A stretch of 64,000 nucleotides of DNA from Ptychodera flava (lineage: Eukaryota > Hemichordata > Enteropneusta > Ptychoderidae): assembly GCF_041260155.1 (NCBI RefSeq), contig NW_027248277.1:8786212-8850211 (forward strand). The letters run 5' to 3'. The position numbers and the translations under genes were made by a program. Position 1 is the stretch's first letter; every line of letters starts with the position of its first letter. The notes beneath the pieces are model-generated. The model had not been told where the DNA came from and did no database searches. It saw only the letters and a list, made by a program, of their open reading frames with translations. This document shows, piece by piece, positions 35,581 through 45,489 of this stretch.

Positions 35581-36765
35581 CTAACTGAATTCTTATCTAG
35601 CTTCCTTTACTTTGTCACCACTTTAAGACACGGTCATTAAAGTTTTCTCTAAAAACAAGAAATCCCGTGGGAATCCTACTTTATCTCTCTTCTTCTGTTG
35701 ATGATGAATCTATTTAATTATGCAAACTGTGTCCGGATAAAATTCACTGGCATGAATAAGCTCATTTACACAAGCCAACATTTTTCTGAATGATAAAAAA
35801 AAATTCTGGAATATTGTGAGAAATTCTGCAAAAGATGTTCTATAATTACAATGAGCTAAACCTGAATAATTCGTCAATCATTTACAGAAACTGTCTTTCA
35901 ATTACTTTTAACGCTATCACCGACTGCACACGACAATTGAAGAGTTCCGATTGTGAAATTTATAACCTTACAGTTCACTGTTTTTATTGTTAATGTCAGT
36001 GCCTGTAACAGAAGTGATAAGAGTCACGTGCTTTACATTGGGAAACGAACACAAACACTATCTATTCGTATGAATACACCTTGGTTGAGCATCATTTTAA
36101 TAAATATTAATACGGATTTTGTTATTGTAAGCTCATTGCCTTGCTAAAAGTTAGTCTTAGAGTGACAAAGGCAGCTGTAACTTTTTCTTGTTTTCATATT
36201 TTGAGAGTAAGTACATTTTCTCTCTGTCTTCCTTGTAAATTATATAGACATTGGGAGAGTTTGCATCGTAAACATAAAGCGTTTTGTAAAATATGTATTG
36301 TTACGTTTGACGAATGAATTCCAGTCCAGACTAAGGTTTAATTACTCACATGAAATTGGACGTCACAATTGTTTACTTCACTGACCAGTCTGTACGGTTG
36401 TTTGTTCGGATCTGTCAAAGACAATCCAAATGCATAGGCATGCAACCTTCTCAAGTCCTTGATGGAAAGAGCAAATAATGAAGTACGAATGTGATGGAGA
36501 CCTAAAGGCTTCTGTAACATTTGGCTTGATAAACCTGTACTTAATAAAGAGGTGTCCTGATTAATGAGGTGTCCGTAAGTACAGGTTATATTCACATAAT
36601 CTTGGGCGACACAATTGTTTAGTTTCCATGTTGTACAATAGAAATTACAACATGAACATTCATAACAAATTTGAAACGTTATAAGTCGATGTCCATTAGT
36701 CGTACCTTACCTTACGGCACCATCGTCGTCACAAACTGAGCAATCGACACTAGTAAACAGGAAAC

Positions 36766-36980
36766 AGTAAAATATTGGCCGACAAGCGGGAGATAAAATA
36801 CTTGTTAAAAGGCAGAGGATAAAAACTGCAACAAGTTAAAACAAATACAGTAAAATACTGACCGACCAGCGGGATATAAAACACTTGCAAATCACAGAGA
36901 ATAAAAACACACAGACATTTCGGGTGCAACTGACAAACGCTTGCACCCGAAACGTTTGTGTGTTTTTATTTGAAATTATA
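36766..36980. repeat. 82-bp tandem pair followed by a 27-base hairpin
   Basis: The word acagtaaaatatt..gccgac..agcgg recurs 82 bases later (36766-36806, 36848-36888). Then 36903-36929 and 36941-36967 are inverted repeats with 25 of 27 bases pairing around an 11-base loop (tttcgggtgcaa / ttgcacccgaaa). It looks like one end of an unidentified mobile element. Confidence 0.6.
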
Positions 36981-37562
36981 GCGAAAAAACGTGAAAATTC
37001 GGCCATTTTACAAACTTTTTGTCCTCTCCCATTGACCTGTTTTATCTGAAGTGAAATAAGAATTTCTTCTTGTCGGAAAACTGGACCGTACCTAAACCTT
37101 GGTAGAAACTGAATTTTTGTATAAAGACATCCTTATTCTGCTCTAAGGTGCTTTGTTCGGTGTATGAACCAGTTACATTTCATGTATCCTAATGCATTAA
37201 GCCAAAATGATGGCGCAGGAACAGAAATCGGTAAATGCCGACATATTTGCCACCTTGCCGTGTCATTAATTTTTAAAAGGTAAATTGAAAGAATGAAAAG
37301 TTAGTCGCATGCAGGCGCCCTTTAATGAAAGTTGGAGAACAGTGCCTGCACAACAAAGTTTGGAGGGACAGTTTGCAATTGGAGCTTGCGCAGACGACTG
37401 AACATGCAGGAGCATGTGACGACATTTCAGAATGTTCGTTGATTGCATATTATTTATAATAGGGAAGGGAGCTCTCAATGCCTAGCGACGTGGAAGCAAA
37501 TGTTTTGCAAATTTCTCATCTTTAGTTATCTTGAGAGTTCACTTAAAGCAATTGAGCAAACG

Positions 37563-37614
<52 letters not shown>

Positions 37615-38021
37615 AATTTGCATTGAGTTATTACATATTGAACGTGTGGCCTCTATTGAATTTCATACGAATTGAAATTGATCGAGAAAGTGTTGATATT
37701 CCAGATATTTCATAACAAAAGGGGTCAGGAGGTCAGAGATATACATTTGACCTATAATCAGTCATTTCCGCTCGGTTATAATTTTTGTTATACCCACAGT
37801 CTTCCATACCTTTGACTAGCATATGCTGTATGTGACCTATTGATACTTGCTGTAAAGACGATAGTCTTTTCAAGATGACAATGAATTTCAGTAATTTGCC
37901 AGATATATTGTCTGTATCCTGTTTGAACCCCCCTCTTTCTCTATGTACGTAGTTAGAGATAACACATCTGAGTGATAAATCACGTGACGGAACTGGGGTC
38001 AGAATGATAAGATGACCTCAG
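36981..38021. other. Non-coding stretch with an (AG) run
   Basis: No gene is recognised. It contains a pure (AG)24 microsatellite at 37566-37613. Confidence 0.5.
37566..37613. repeat. (AG)n microsatellite
   Basis: Uninterrupted AG dinucleotides for 48 bases. Confidence 0.98.
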
Positions 38022-38603
38022 TTGCCGGGGAGTGCTCTTCACTTATACGTTCAAAAAGCTACGTCGATAACTCAACAGTCACCATGTGATAACCACGCCT
38101 TAAGAGAAGATTACGACAATTCAGGTCAAGGGTACCAGACAAACTTGTTGGTGGTAAAAAGGACTGACATACACGAGGGCGATAAAGACTTTTCTTGTCT
38201 CGCATGGGAAAGTTTACTCTTTGGCCAGGTGGTAATTTTGAAACAAAGTATTGAGTGTTTGGTACAGAGAGGACCCGGGGAATCGTGTTTTTTATTGATT
38301 GACCGATGGGAGTGCAACACTATACGTAGGTACAGAGGGTCAGAGGGGAGACGAGGACAGACGGGCGAGAGAAATTTATCAGTAGAACAGCGAGGACCGT
38401 TTAAAATACCCTTGAAAGGTAAACTTGCTATGTTCAACCGAATTCTATTTTTTAAAAGCGTGCTTGTGATGCTTATCAATCTTTCATTTTCTTGCTATAA
38501 TGTCACACAAACACTAAACTGTGATAATAACCAGCTGGTTGCCCAGGACTTGTATATAGAATCAGAAAAATGTTGGAAAATAGGTTGTGTTTATGGGACT
38601 TGA
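38022..38603 (+). other. Unassigned 193-codon open frame
   Basis: An open frame from MPGSALHLYV to KIGCVYGT with no recognised domain. A hydrophobic patch (ILFFKSVLVMLINLSFSCYN) lies near residues 141-160. Another open frame overlaps it on the opposite strand. The word tctattttttaaaagcgtgc inside it recurs at 38768-38787, just upstream of the sulfotransferase, which suggests duplicated non-coding DNA. It could be an exon of an unknown gene, but I would not call it one. Confidence 0.2.
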
Positions 38604-38959
38604 GGAAAAAACAAAAGCTGTTGCGCATGCGTCTATCACTTTTTTCATTTCTTTACTTACATTACTTACTTCTTTAATTATTCTGCGCGACAAAAATGTA
38701 CTGTTTATTATATTCGATTTCAACAACGTATGAAGATAAAAAAACCACATCAAGCTTGTTCAAACTAGTTCTATTTTTTAAAAGCGTGCCAATATTATGC
38801 TAATTCATGTTTTGTTCTCTATAACATTTTGTTTTTCAATGGGTTCAATGCCCTCGTTAGAAGGCCCTCATGTGTCCCCACAGGTGCGCTGGCTTGTTTA
38901 ACAGACGACCTTAACATGAACCGCGACCGACCTTTGCTTCAAGTCGTCAGTGTTTCAAT

Positions 38960-40089
38960 ATGGCAAAAGAGTGGCCCGGGTTCTTTTACAGAGGTAGCTA
39001 TTTTACCGATACCATGTACACGATAGACACGCTGAAGACCGCGCCGATGGAAATATGGGATGTCAGGCCTGACGATGTTATTGTGGTCAACTACGTGAGG
39101 TCTGGTACATACTGGCTGACGAAAGCGCTGACCTGCCTCTTCCCAGAGGCGTACGGAATGTTTCCTAGATCGTCGTCGGATGGGAAGTGACTGACACTGT
39201 ACTGTGAGGCCGAAGGCCGAACCTCGGTACTGTATAAGAATACAGTATTCTTATACAGTACCGAGGTTCGGCCTTCGGCCTCACAGTACAGTGTCAGTCA
39301 CTTCCCATCCGACGACGATCTAGGAAACATTCCGTACGCCTGACCTGCCTCTTCCCAGACTTGAATTTCGTGCTACCGCAAACTGGAAAAGTTGTCCGTC
39401 TAGACCAGCTGTGTGAAGACAACGATGATTTACCAAGTTCGTACAGAGAGATTGCAACAGCAGTGAAGGAATCGCTACACGAAATGAAATCACCTCGGTT
39501 ACTTGTCTGTCATTTTCCACCCCAGCTGTTTCCAAAGGTGTGGAGGGACGGCCAGAAGAAATGCAGGATCATATACGTCACGAGGAACCCGAAAGATGTC
39601 TGCGTCTCCCAGTATCTTCACATGAACACGATACCGGCGCAAAAAATGGACTTGACCTGGGAAGAATGGGTTAAAGCGTTCATAGAAGGCAGGGTGAAAC
39701 ATGGACCATGGTTGGATCATGTGTTAGGATGGAAACGCTATGGTTTGCAGGACAACGTACTTCACGTGACCTTTGAAGATATGAAGAAAGACCTGGAGTC
39801 TGTTCTGACCGATATAGCGCTTTTTCTCGGTCAACCGAAGTCAGAGGAGGAACTACGAAACGCTGCAAAGTGTTGTACATTCGATGCCATGAGTCAAGGA
39901 GTAGATTTTTACAGAACATACTCCGCGTCCGGGGTTAAAGGTTACTTTTCCAGCACCGGACGACACGCCAGGAAAGGCCGAGTCGGTGATTGGAAGGAAC
40001 ATTTCACCGTGGCACAGAATGAACACTTTGATCAGCAAATAACTGAAAAGGCAAAGCAAGATGGGCTTGAATTCGTATTTGAAATGTAG
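38960..40089 (+). CDS. Cytosolic sulfotransferase, interrupted by a palindrome
   Basis: Sulfotransferase-1 family enzyme (PAPS-dependent sulfonation in the cytosol); substrate not predictable. The N-terminal part (38960-39147) encodes MAKEWPGFFYRGSYFTD through the PAPS loop, here NYVRSGTYW instead of the usual TYPKSGTxW, up to ALTCLFP. The rest (39341-40089) encodes DLNFVLPQ, catalytic His in CHFPPQLFP, RNPKDVCVS and RKGRVGDWKEHFT, ending EFVFEM. Between them lie 212 bases: a palindrome plus one copy of a 19-base direct repeat. Leaving out exactly one repeat unit restores a 305-residue protein in frame, normal for the family. No GT-AG or in-frame GC-AG intron fits, so as it stands the protein stops after SSSDGK. 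It is either a real disruptive insertion or an assembly artefact in an otherwise intact gene. The Pro-Lys to Val-Arg change in the loop is unusual and may weaken PAPS binding. Confidence 0.8.
39129..39359. repeat. Perfect palindrome flanked by 19-base direct repeats
   Basis: 39147-39243 and 39245-39341 are exact reverse complements, 97 bases per arm around one unpaired A at 39244. The direct repeat tgacctgcctcttcccaga occurs at 39129-39147 and 39341-39359, immediately outside. The layout resembles an insertion with target duplication, or template switching, within the sulfotransferase frame. Confidence 0.95.
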
Positions 40090-40366
40090 GCATCAAATTG
40101 GAGTGCAAGTATGCCCACCCACACCCACGTTTTCTCAAATTGTGTTTACACAACGATAAAGTGTTGAAACTCTGTCAATTACAGGTAGCTCGGGGTCAGT
40201 GAACACACTATATTGATTTATTGATTATGAAATAAAACTGTTATGTATGAAATATTTCAAGCTTAGATACTGTGTCAATATGCACCTGTTTAGCGACAAC
40301 TTACTTTTTCAATAGAGTAAGTTTTTGATTCAATCCATCATCCAACAGGTATTGCCTAATTACAGG
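40090..40366. other. 3' flank of the sulfotransferase
   Basis: Contains aataaa at 40230-40235, about 140 bases after the stop, a possible polyadenylation signal. Nothing else was recognised. Confidence 0.4.
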
Positions 40367-40502
40367 ATGAGGTACCCATAACCCGCTACCCACTGGTGCA
40401 ATGAGGAGTATGCCTTGCCTCATGGGCACAACACTGTGCTAGAATCTTGAACTCATCTGATAGTGAGACCAGCGCCCTAACCACTACCCCACGGTACCTC
40501 AT
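40367..40502 (-). repeat. tRNA-derived SINE
   Basis: On the minus strand it begins ATGAGGTACCGTGGGGTAGT and continues GGTTAGGGCGCTGGTCTCAC, a tRNA-head pattern with a pol III A box (TAGTGGTTAGGGCG). A weakened B box lies in GAGTTCAAGATTCTAGC. The two ends carry a 10-base inverted repeat (atgaggtacc / ggtacctcat). No poly(A) tail is evident. Confidence 0.65.
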
Positions 40503-40928
40503 TCAAAGAAAACGGTCTATATTTGTTAATTCGCCACTCTAATGTCCGCTATCGGCTATTGTGTGGAGCATGGAACTAAAAATTATGCTATGCGGTTATT
40601 GCAACGATCACCGACGCAGAGGGTTGTGGCCCTGACTGAAAAACTCGTGAACAGCTTATAAGGGGAAAAACACCGAAAGTGTGAAACTCTCTGGCTCTGT
40701 CATCAACAAATATGAATTTCCCACTGTTTTGAAGATGTAAATTTCCAAGAAAAGGTTGGCATCTTGCTTGTTCAAATTCAAAAATAATTACAAAGTTTAA
40801 GCTTTCTAGTTTCGAGCTGGGGGAGGGGGTGGCGGGGTTCAGTAGATTTCGATCTTACAGCGCTATAGTCGAGATTTTTTCTTCAAGGCATTTTCGTGAA
40901 TTTGCTCTTAAGAACTTGTATTCAGCTG
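40503..40928. other. Non-coding stretch, no gene seen
   Basis: A G-rich patch (gggggagggggtggcgggg) lies near 40818-40836. No gene was recognised. Confidence 0.45.
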
Positions 40929-41277
40929 TCATGACATACAGCAGACTTTGTGCGTTTCCACCGATATTTCATAATTTTCCGATTTAAAATGATTGATTTC
41001 ACTTGTAACATGTTCTGATAAATTTCTCATAATTTTGTTTATCATTCTCGACATGAGTGGCGTCAGTTCAATAATCTTACTGCTCGGTGAAACACTCAAG
41101 CGCATAGCAATGATAAATTTTTGCGGCACACTTTTCGAAAAATTCCGATATGACTTTGACTGAAGTATTTTGAGTGAGCTTTTTGTAGTTTTTCTTAGTG
41201 GCGAGACTTTCCAATGAAAATTTCGTGGACTGTTTTAGATCTGACGATGACATCACTTTGAAATTAATGCATTGCAA
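40929..41277 (-). pseudogene. Possible cytochrome P450 (CYP3-like) relic
   Basis: The minus strand encodes MRLSVSPSSKIIELTPLMSR, then MINKIMRNLSEH. This resembles the helix C region of CYP3-clan P450s (typically RRSLSPSFSxxKLKxMxPLM). The sequence is one or two residues short at SPSF, and the surrounding frames change. No heme-binding FxxGxxxCxG segment is nearby. If correct it is an exon-sized relic. The call rests on one short stretch recalled from family patterns. Confidence 0.3.
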
Positions 41278-41377
41278 CCCACAATGTGACGATGGAATAT
41301 ATATATTCGATGATTTCTTTTCGTGATCTGATTATGTCATAGCCAAATTCACAAAAATAATGGTTTGAACTTCTACA

Positions 41378-41660
41378 TTAAAGCAGTATGTGCCTCGAAA
41401 GTAAAAGACTTAAACTTTGGCTCGAACTTTCCTTAAGGAATCTTTCAACCATTGTCTTTCAAAATCAAGAATAAAAGTCAGGGGTCACAGTGCAAATTTT
41501 GGTAACAGAGAAACAAATAACCCAAGATTTACCGAATCGAAAATTCAAAATGGCCTACACAAAAAAAACTTTAAAATGAACCCCAATAAATGGTATATCA
41601 GAAGAAAATTGTAAAAGTTTGAGAGTCCGAATATCTGTCCTCGAGGCGCGATTAACCTTA
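41378..41660 (-). repeat. MITE family A, copy 8, internally shortened
   Basis: Reverse copy with both ends recognisable (TTAAAGCAGTATGTGCC ... GGCGCGATTAACCTTA), about 75-80 bases shorter than the others because the stretch after TTCAAAATGGCC is missing. Confidence 0.8.
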
Positions 41661-42264
41661 TTTATGTCATGACGTAAGGGCATAAATTTCAGCGAAGTTT
41701 GTCTCTAGTCAATGTAGCATGAGTGAAGTGAACGTGTTATTGTTAGTGTGATCGTGTCGGCCGTGTGATCTCTTAGGCCCATAAGCTGGGCTGGGTGAGA
41801 GCTACTCACTGAAGCACGAAGCCATACGGCAAGACAAACATTTGAAATCAGGCAAAAGATGAAAACGGCACATACAAATAAGCCGGGGGAATATTTTCAG
41901 AGCCATTTCTGAAAAAAGAAAGAAAAGCCGCCAAAAATGTTTCGGTGTATTGAATTTTGCAGCGCATATGTATAGTTAAGCTGTATTGAATTTTGTAGCA
42001 TTCTTTGTTCTTTTCTGCCAATACTATCAACAACAACAACAACAACAACAACAACAAAAATTTACTGAGTCTAAATATATTTTTATTTTCCTTCATCATC
42101 ATCATCATCGGAGACTGAGGACCCTATGTTCACATCAGCGTATGAAGAGAGCGTACGTCAGTAGAGAGTTGTATCGGGTCAAATAATAATAGTGTCCTTT
42201 AGCGTTCCTTATGACAACTAGGCCTCCATTACGTTTGAAACAACAACAACAACAACAACACAAC

Positions 42265-42362
42265 AGTTGTGTTCGTTGAATTTTATTGGTCAACAACAAC
42301 AATACGACTTATAAACATAAACAACAATACAAACAACAACAACCAGATGTCTGGGTACCCTG
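42265..42362 (+). repeat. Dispersed repeat shared with 62.5 kb
   Basis: gttgtgttcgttgaatttta, ttggtcaac and ataaacataaacaacaa are followed by ccagatgtctgg...ccctgtg. The copy at 62543-62625 has the same order with fewer CAA units. The family is unknown. Confidence 0.6.
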
Positions 42363-42951
42363 TGGTAAAAACAGAACATAGGCTGTTTTTTTTTTTTAAC
42401 ATGCACATGTTCGGGTTGGTCTTGCAGTTACAGTCTGGGGAGCAACACATGCTACGCAACAGGGAAATTGAGCTCTAGTACAACAAAACAATAATTGTTG
42501 TCTACAAAACTAAATTTCAAACAAATGCTCTATCCCCAATACAGTTCCATCTATCTGACCTCAAGAGGGCGCCGTAAATTCTGGGTGGCAAACCCATACC
42601 AAACATACACTATCTCAATATTACACGTGGAAATACACCCTGATGTTGAAAATTATAAAAACTGAAATATAAAACAATCGCCAGTACCTCGCTATAATAC
42701 GGTATACTCACTTATTTCAGCACAATGTACACTATAGACTAGACTTGCTCCAAGTCTGTGGGCGTATAAATATCAAAACAGATAGGGAATGGAGTGACCA
42801 GACTGTCGTGTTGTGGTGGAAGGCTGTTGCATAGATAGTGGAATGACGCTAATGGCCAAGGAAGTAGCTGCTACCGAGAAAAAGCCAAGCATAGGGGCCA
42901 GTTTAACTGTATACTCAAACTCAGAACTTGTCAACTCTGTAATAGGCAATT

Positions 42952-42975
42952 GGGGGGGGGGGGGGGGGAGGGGGG
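42952..42975 (+). repeat. Poly-G run
   Basis: Seventeen G, one A, then six G. It could form a G-quadruplex and is also prone to length error. Confidence 0.9.
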
Positions 42976-44049
42976 TATGTGTTAAATATCACTGTTCGTT
43001 CAAACTGCACAAACACAAAGTTTTTCACCTCACAGACATTCACTACAGTTCCAATTATAATCACAAGTAATCTTCTTTGCTTGATGTCATCGGATAAAAA
43101 TATTTTTTCGGGGTCATAGAACTTGACACTGACATTAAGGAGTCTTCTGTTATTATGAGGGGGTGGGCTGGGGTCACATTTTTCAAAAACTTGCTTGGGG
43201 AGGTTACAATTTTACCATTTTCGACCAGTATCAAAGAGATTTTAAATAAAGTCAAAACAGCTATGCACACATGGATATTTTACATCTAGTGTTAAGCATC
43301 TACTTCGATGTTGAAAATGTTGAGGAGCTTCACAGGACTGGGTAACTACAGGGTAACTATATTCACTCGGCCCACTAACTCCTCGGATGTTCCTATTCAA
43401 ATCAATGCACTGACTTGCACTCACATTGAGGCATGTAATAAATTAATAAATAAGGAAATAACACATAAGCATAATGTGTACAAGTTTCCTAACTTTTATT
43501 GGCCCATTCAATCTCTCACACAGTACAGAAATCGAGAGATATATGTGTGACACATATTTATCAGATATGTCTTCCAAGATGAGTATTGACAAAACACATG
43601 TAACAAATGTACAGGTTTTGCATTGTTATGTTTTCTATACTATGACATACTAGTACCTTCTCACAATGAATACAAGAGCTAAACCAATGCTGATGATAAA
43701 TGAAGGCAGTGCAAAACCTTGCTCTATCATCAAAAGTTTTCAAATATTGAAGGACCATTCAGAAATTTTATTCAGAAATTTTGGTGGCAGGTACTAGAAA
43801 TTTATCTTTGTTTTCTTAGGTCTTCTTATCGCTATTTAAATAGAGAGCTCCCTATGATAGCATACTTCTTCATGACGATATTGGAAATATCTAAAATGGC
43901 ATGAAGGCGAGCAAAGTTTTATCACTTTAGGTTAAAGACTTTATATCTCATTCATGTCTTTCATGCATGTTTGCAAACTGCTTCTCTGAGACTTTGAATA
44001 CAGAATGTGCCTCGCGGACGTACCATAATATGTCCACATTCACAAATCT

Positions 44050-44275
44050 TTAACCCTTTGAGTGCTGTAATTTTTCCAGCCAAAATTTTAGTGCAACATT
44101 TTAACAATTTTTATGAATTTTTCTGTAATTTTTATTATTATTTTGGACCAAATGGACACAACATTTCATTGTCTACAGGTTTTCATCAAAAGTTTGGCAA
44201 AAATCTGAAAAAAAAATTGACTGGGGTACATTTTATATAGGCAACAAAAGTTGACTTTGACGCTCAAAGGGTTAA
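44050..44275. repeat. MITE family C, 226 bp, TTAA-flanked
   Basis: Begins TTAACCCTTTGAGTGCTG and ends CGCTCAAAGGGTTAA, giving inverted ends of about 14 bases starting CCCTTTGAG and TTAA on both sides. TTAA plus CCC ends are the hallmark of piggyBac-like elements. There is no coding capacity. A diverged second copy lies at 62052-62240. Confidence 0.75.
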
Positions 44276-44334
44276 GATTCTTTTCTGTTTGCTTTATACA
44301 CTTGTGGTGACTCATATTTAAACTTGTGGAGTAA

Positions 44335-45386
44335 ATAGAGGTGATCGCGATTTCAGGTTTGTTACTAAATATAGCTGCACACACGTGACTTTCGGACAAC
44401 ACTACCTGAAATTTGGACAAATTTTGTTGTTGCATGCGCGGCTGTTGTTGCAGCTTGTAGTCTGAGCCATCAATTCATACAAAAAAGTGTAACTTTTAGT
44501 TGCCATTATAACACTAGCAGGTTTTACTGTCATTGTTTATGCGGGAAATGCGGACAAATATTTATTTATGCATATTAATGAGAGAAAAACATGACGCCAT
44601 TTGCGATCTGTGCTATTCAGGTTTTCATCATAATTTTTGCAATTCATGAAAAGCAAAAATATAACTTTTTCTAAATGGAGTTAACAAAGGGTTGACAACC
44701 ATTTTGCACATATTGGTAAATTTTAGGTATTTTTTTCTCTTGTACCACAAAATTTGCTAAGTGATTTTAGCATCAATTGTGAACAAGAATGATTTTAATT
44801 CTCCCTGTGGCAGGTTTGAGCTAAAGTTTAAATAAATAAATAGTTCAGTTTATAGGTGTGTGCCACCCTGTGGAAAGACTACTGTTTAAAATGATGTGAG
44901 AGTCTCCGAGTAATAAACAAATATGCACGGCAAAGGAAACTGATTACGTTTACAAGGGTGAGGGGGTGGGGGATGGGAGCTGTATTTTAAATATGTGTGC
45001 TAATTTGCATACTGCAAATGCTAAGGTTACGGTCAAGGTTCTGCCACGGAAGATGAGTATCAGTGTAATACTAAATCCTCCTTTAAACTTTGTTCTGACA
45101 TGTTGTCTAAAACCCTGTGTACACTTCAAACACTTCAAGGTACAACAACACCATATCATGTGTCATGATTTCAAATCATGATCTCTTGTATTAACTTGGC
45201 AAAAGCGCTGATCGCAAATGACATCATTTTTCTTTCATTAGTATGCAAAAATAAACATTTGTCTGCATTTTCGGCAAGAAGGGGGAAAATAAAACCTGCT
45301 GGTGTTGAATGGATACAAAAATTCACCTAATTTACGCATGCAGATGTATTTAGTAACAAAACCTGAAATCGGTGCTATTCTATGGT
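44335..45386. mobile_element. Long-inverted-repeat element with a nested older element
   Basis: The left end (gatttcaggtttgttactaa near 44350, then cagcaggttttac-type and catttgcgatc words to about 44620) recurs inverted at the right (45185-45385). The left arm has extra sequence. Outer edges are near aggtgatcgcgatttcagg and cctgaaatcggtgctattc. The middle carries a decayed MITE family A copy (about 44640-44840). No open frame of interest. Confidence 0.55.
44640..44840 (+). repeat. MITE family A, old partial copy
   Basis: ggagttaacaaagggttgac, accattttgcacatattggt, aaatttgctaagtgattt and gagctaaagttta follow the order of family A, but with far more change than other copies. It lies inside the long-inverted-repeat element. 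Confidence 0.5.
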
Positions 45387-45489
45387 TTTGTTTGGGGCAG
45401 GGATTCGAGTTGAGGTCACATGTAATGAGTTTCTTTTGCCATGCACATATTTCATTACTCACAATTCCATGGCAGAGTCAGAAATATTT

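Larger units (their letters stand above)
29090..36295 (+). repeat. Segmental duplication, unit C (inverted)
   Basis: Inverted copy of the unit B segment: receptor 5' flank at 29090-29747, receptor, tail repeat, then 31.0-36.3 kb matching unit B read backwards. It lacks the LTR element, minisatellite and composite repeat of B, and carries a fold-back element (33353-34559) that B lacks. Confidence 0.8.
41661..44049. other. Non-coding stretch with simple repeats
   Basis: No gene is recognised. It holds (CAA)n tracts at about 42028-42058 and 42239-42260, a short (CAT)n at about 42094-42110 and a G-run at 42952-42975. The block 42265-42345 (gttgaattttattggtcaac, ataaacataaacaacaa) recurs at 62543-62606. 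Confidence 0.5.

Noticed and set aside
37443-37715. Open frame with EREREREREREREREREREQ
   Set aside because: It is a translation of the (AG)n microsatellite.
39148-39358. Palindrome in the sulfotransferase as a spliced intron
   Set aside because: No GT-AG boundary falls within the allowed junction window, and the only GC-AG choice creates a stop straight after the junction.
40367-40502. Functional tRNA gene
   Set aside because: The A box is good, but the B box is degenerate and no cloverleaf can be drawn. A tRNA-derived SINE fits better.
41986-42186. Glutamine-run open frame (QQQQQQ) on the plus strand
   Set aside because: It is a (CAA)n microsatellite in non-coding DNA with no gene context.
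42952-42975. Regulatory G-quadruplex
   Set aside because: A single poly-G run away from any gene start. Listed as a simple repeat, not as a regulatory site.
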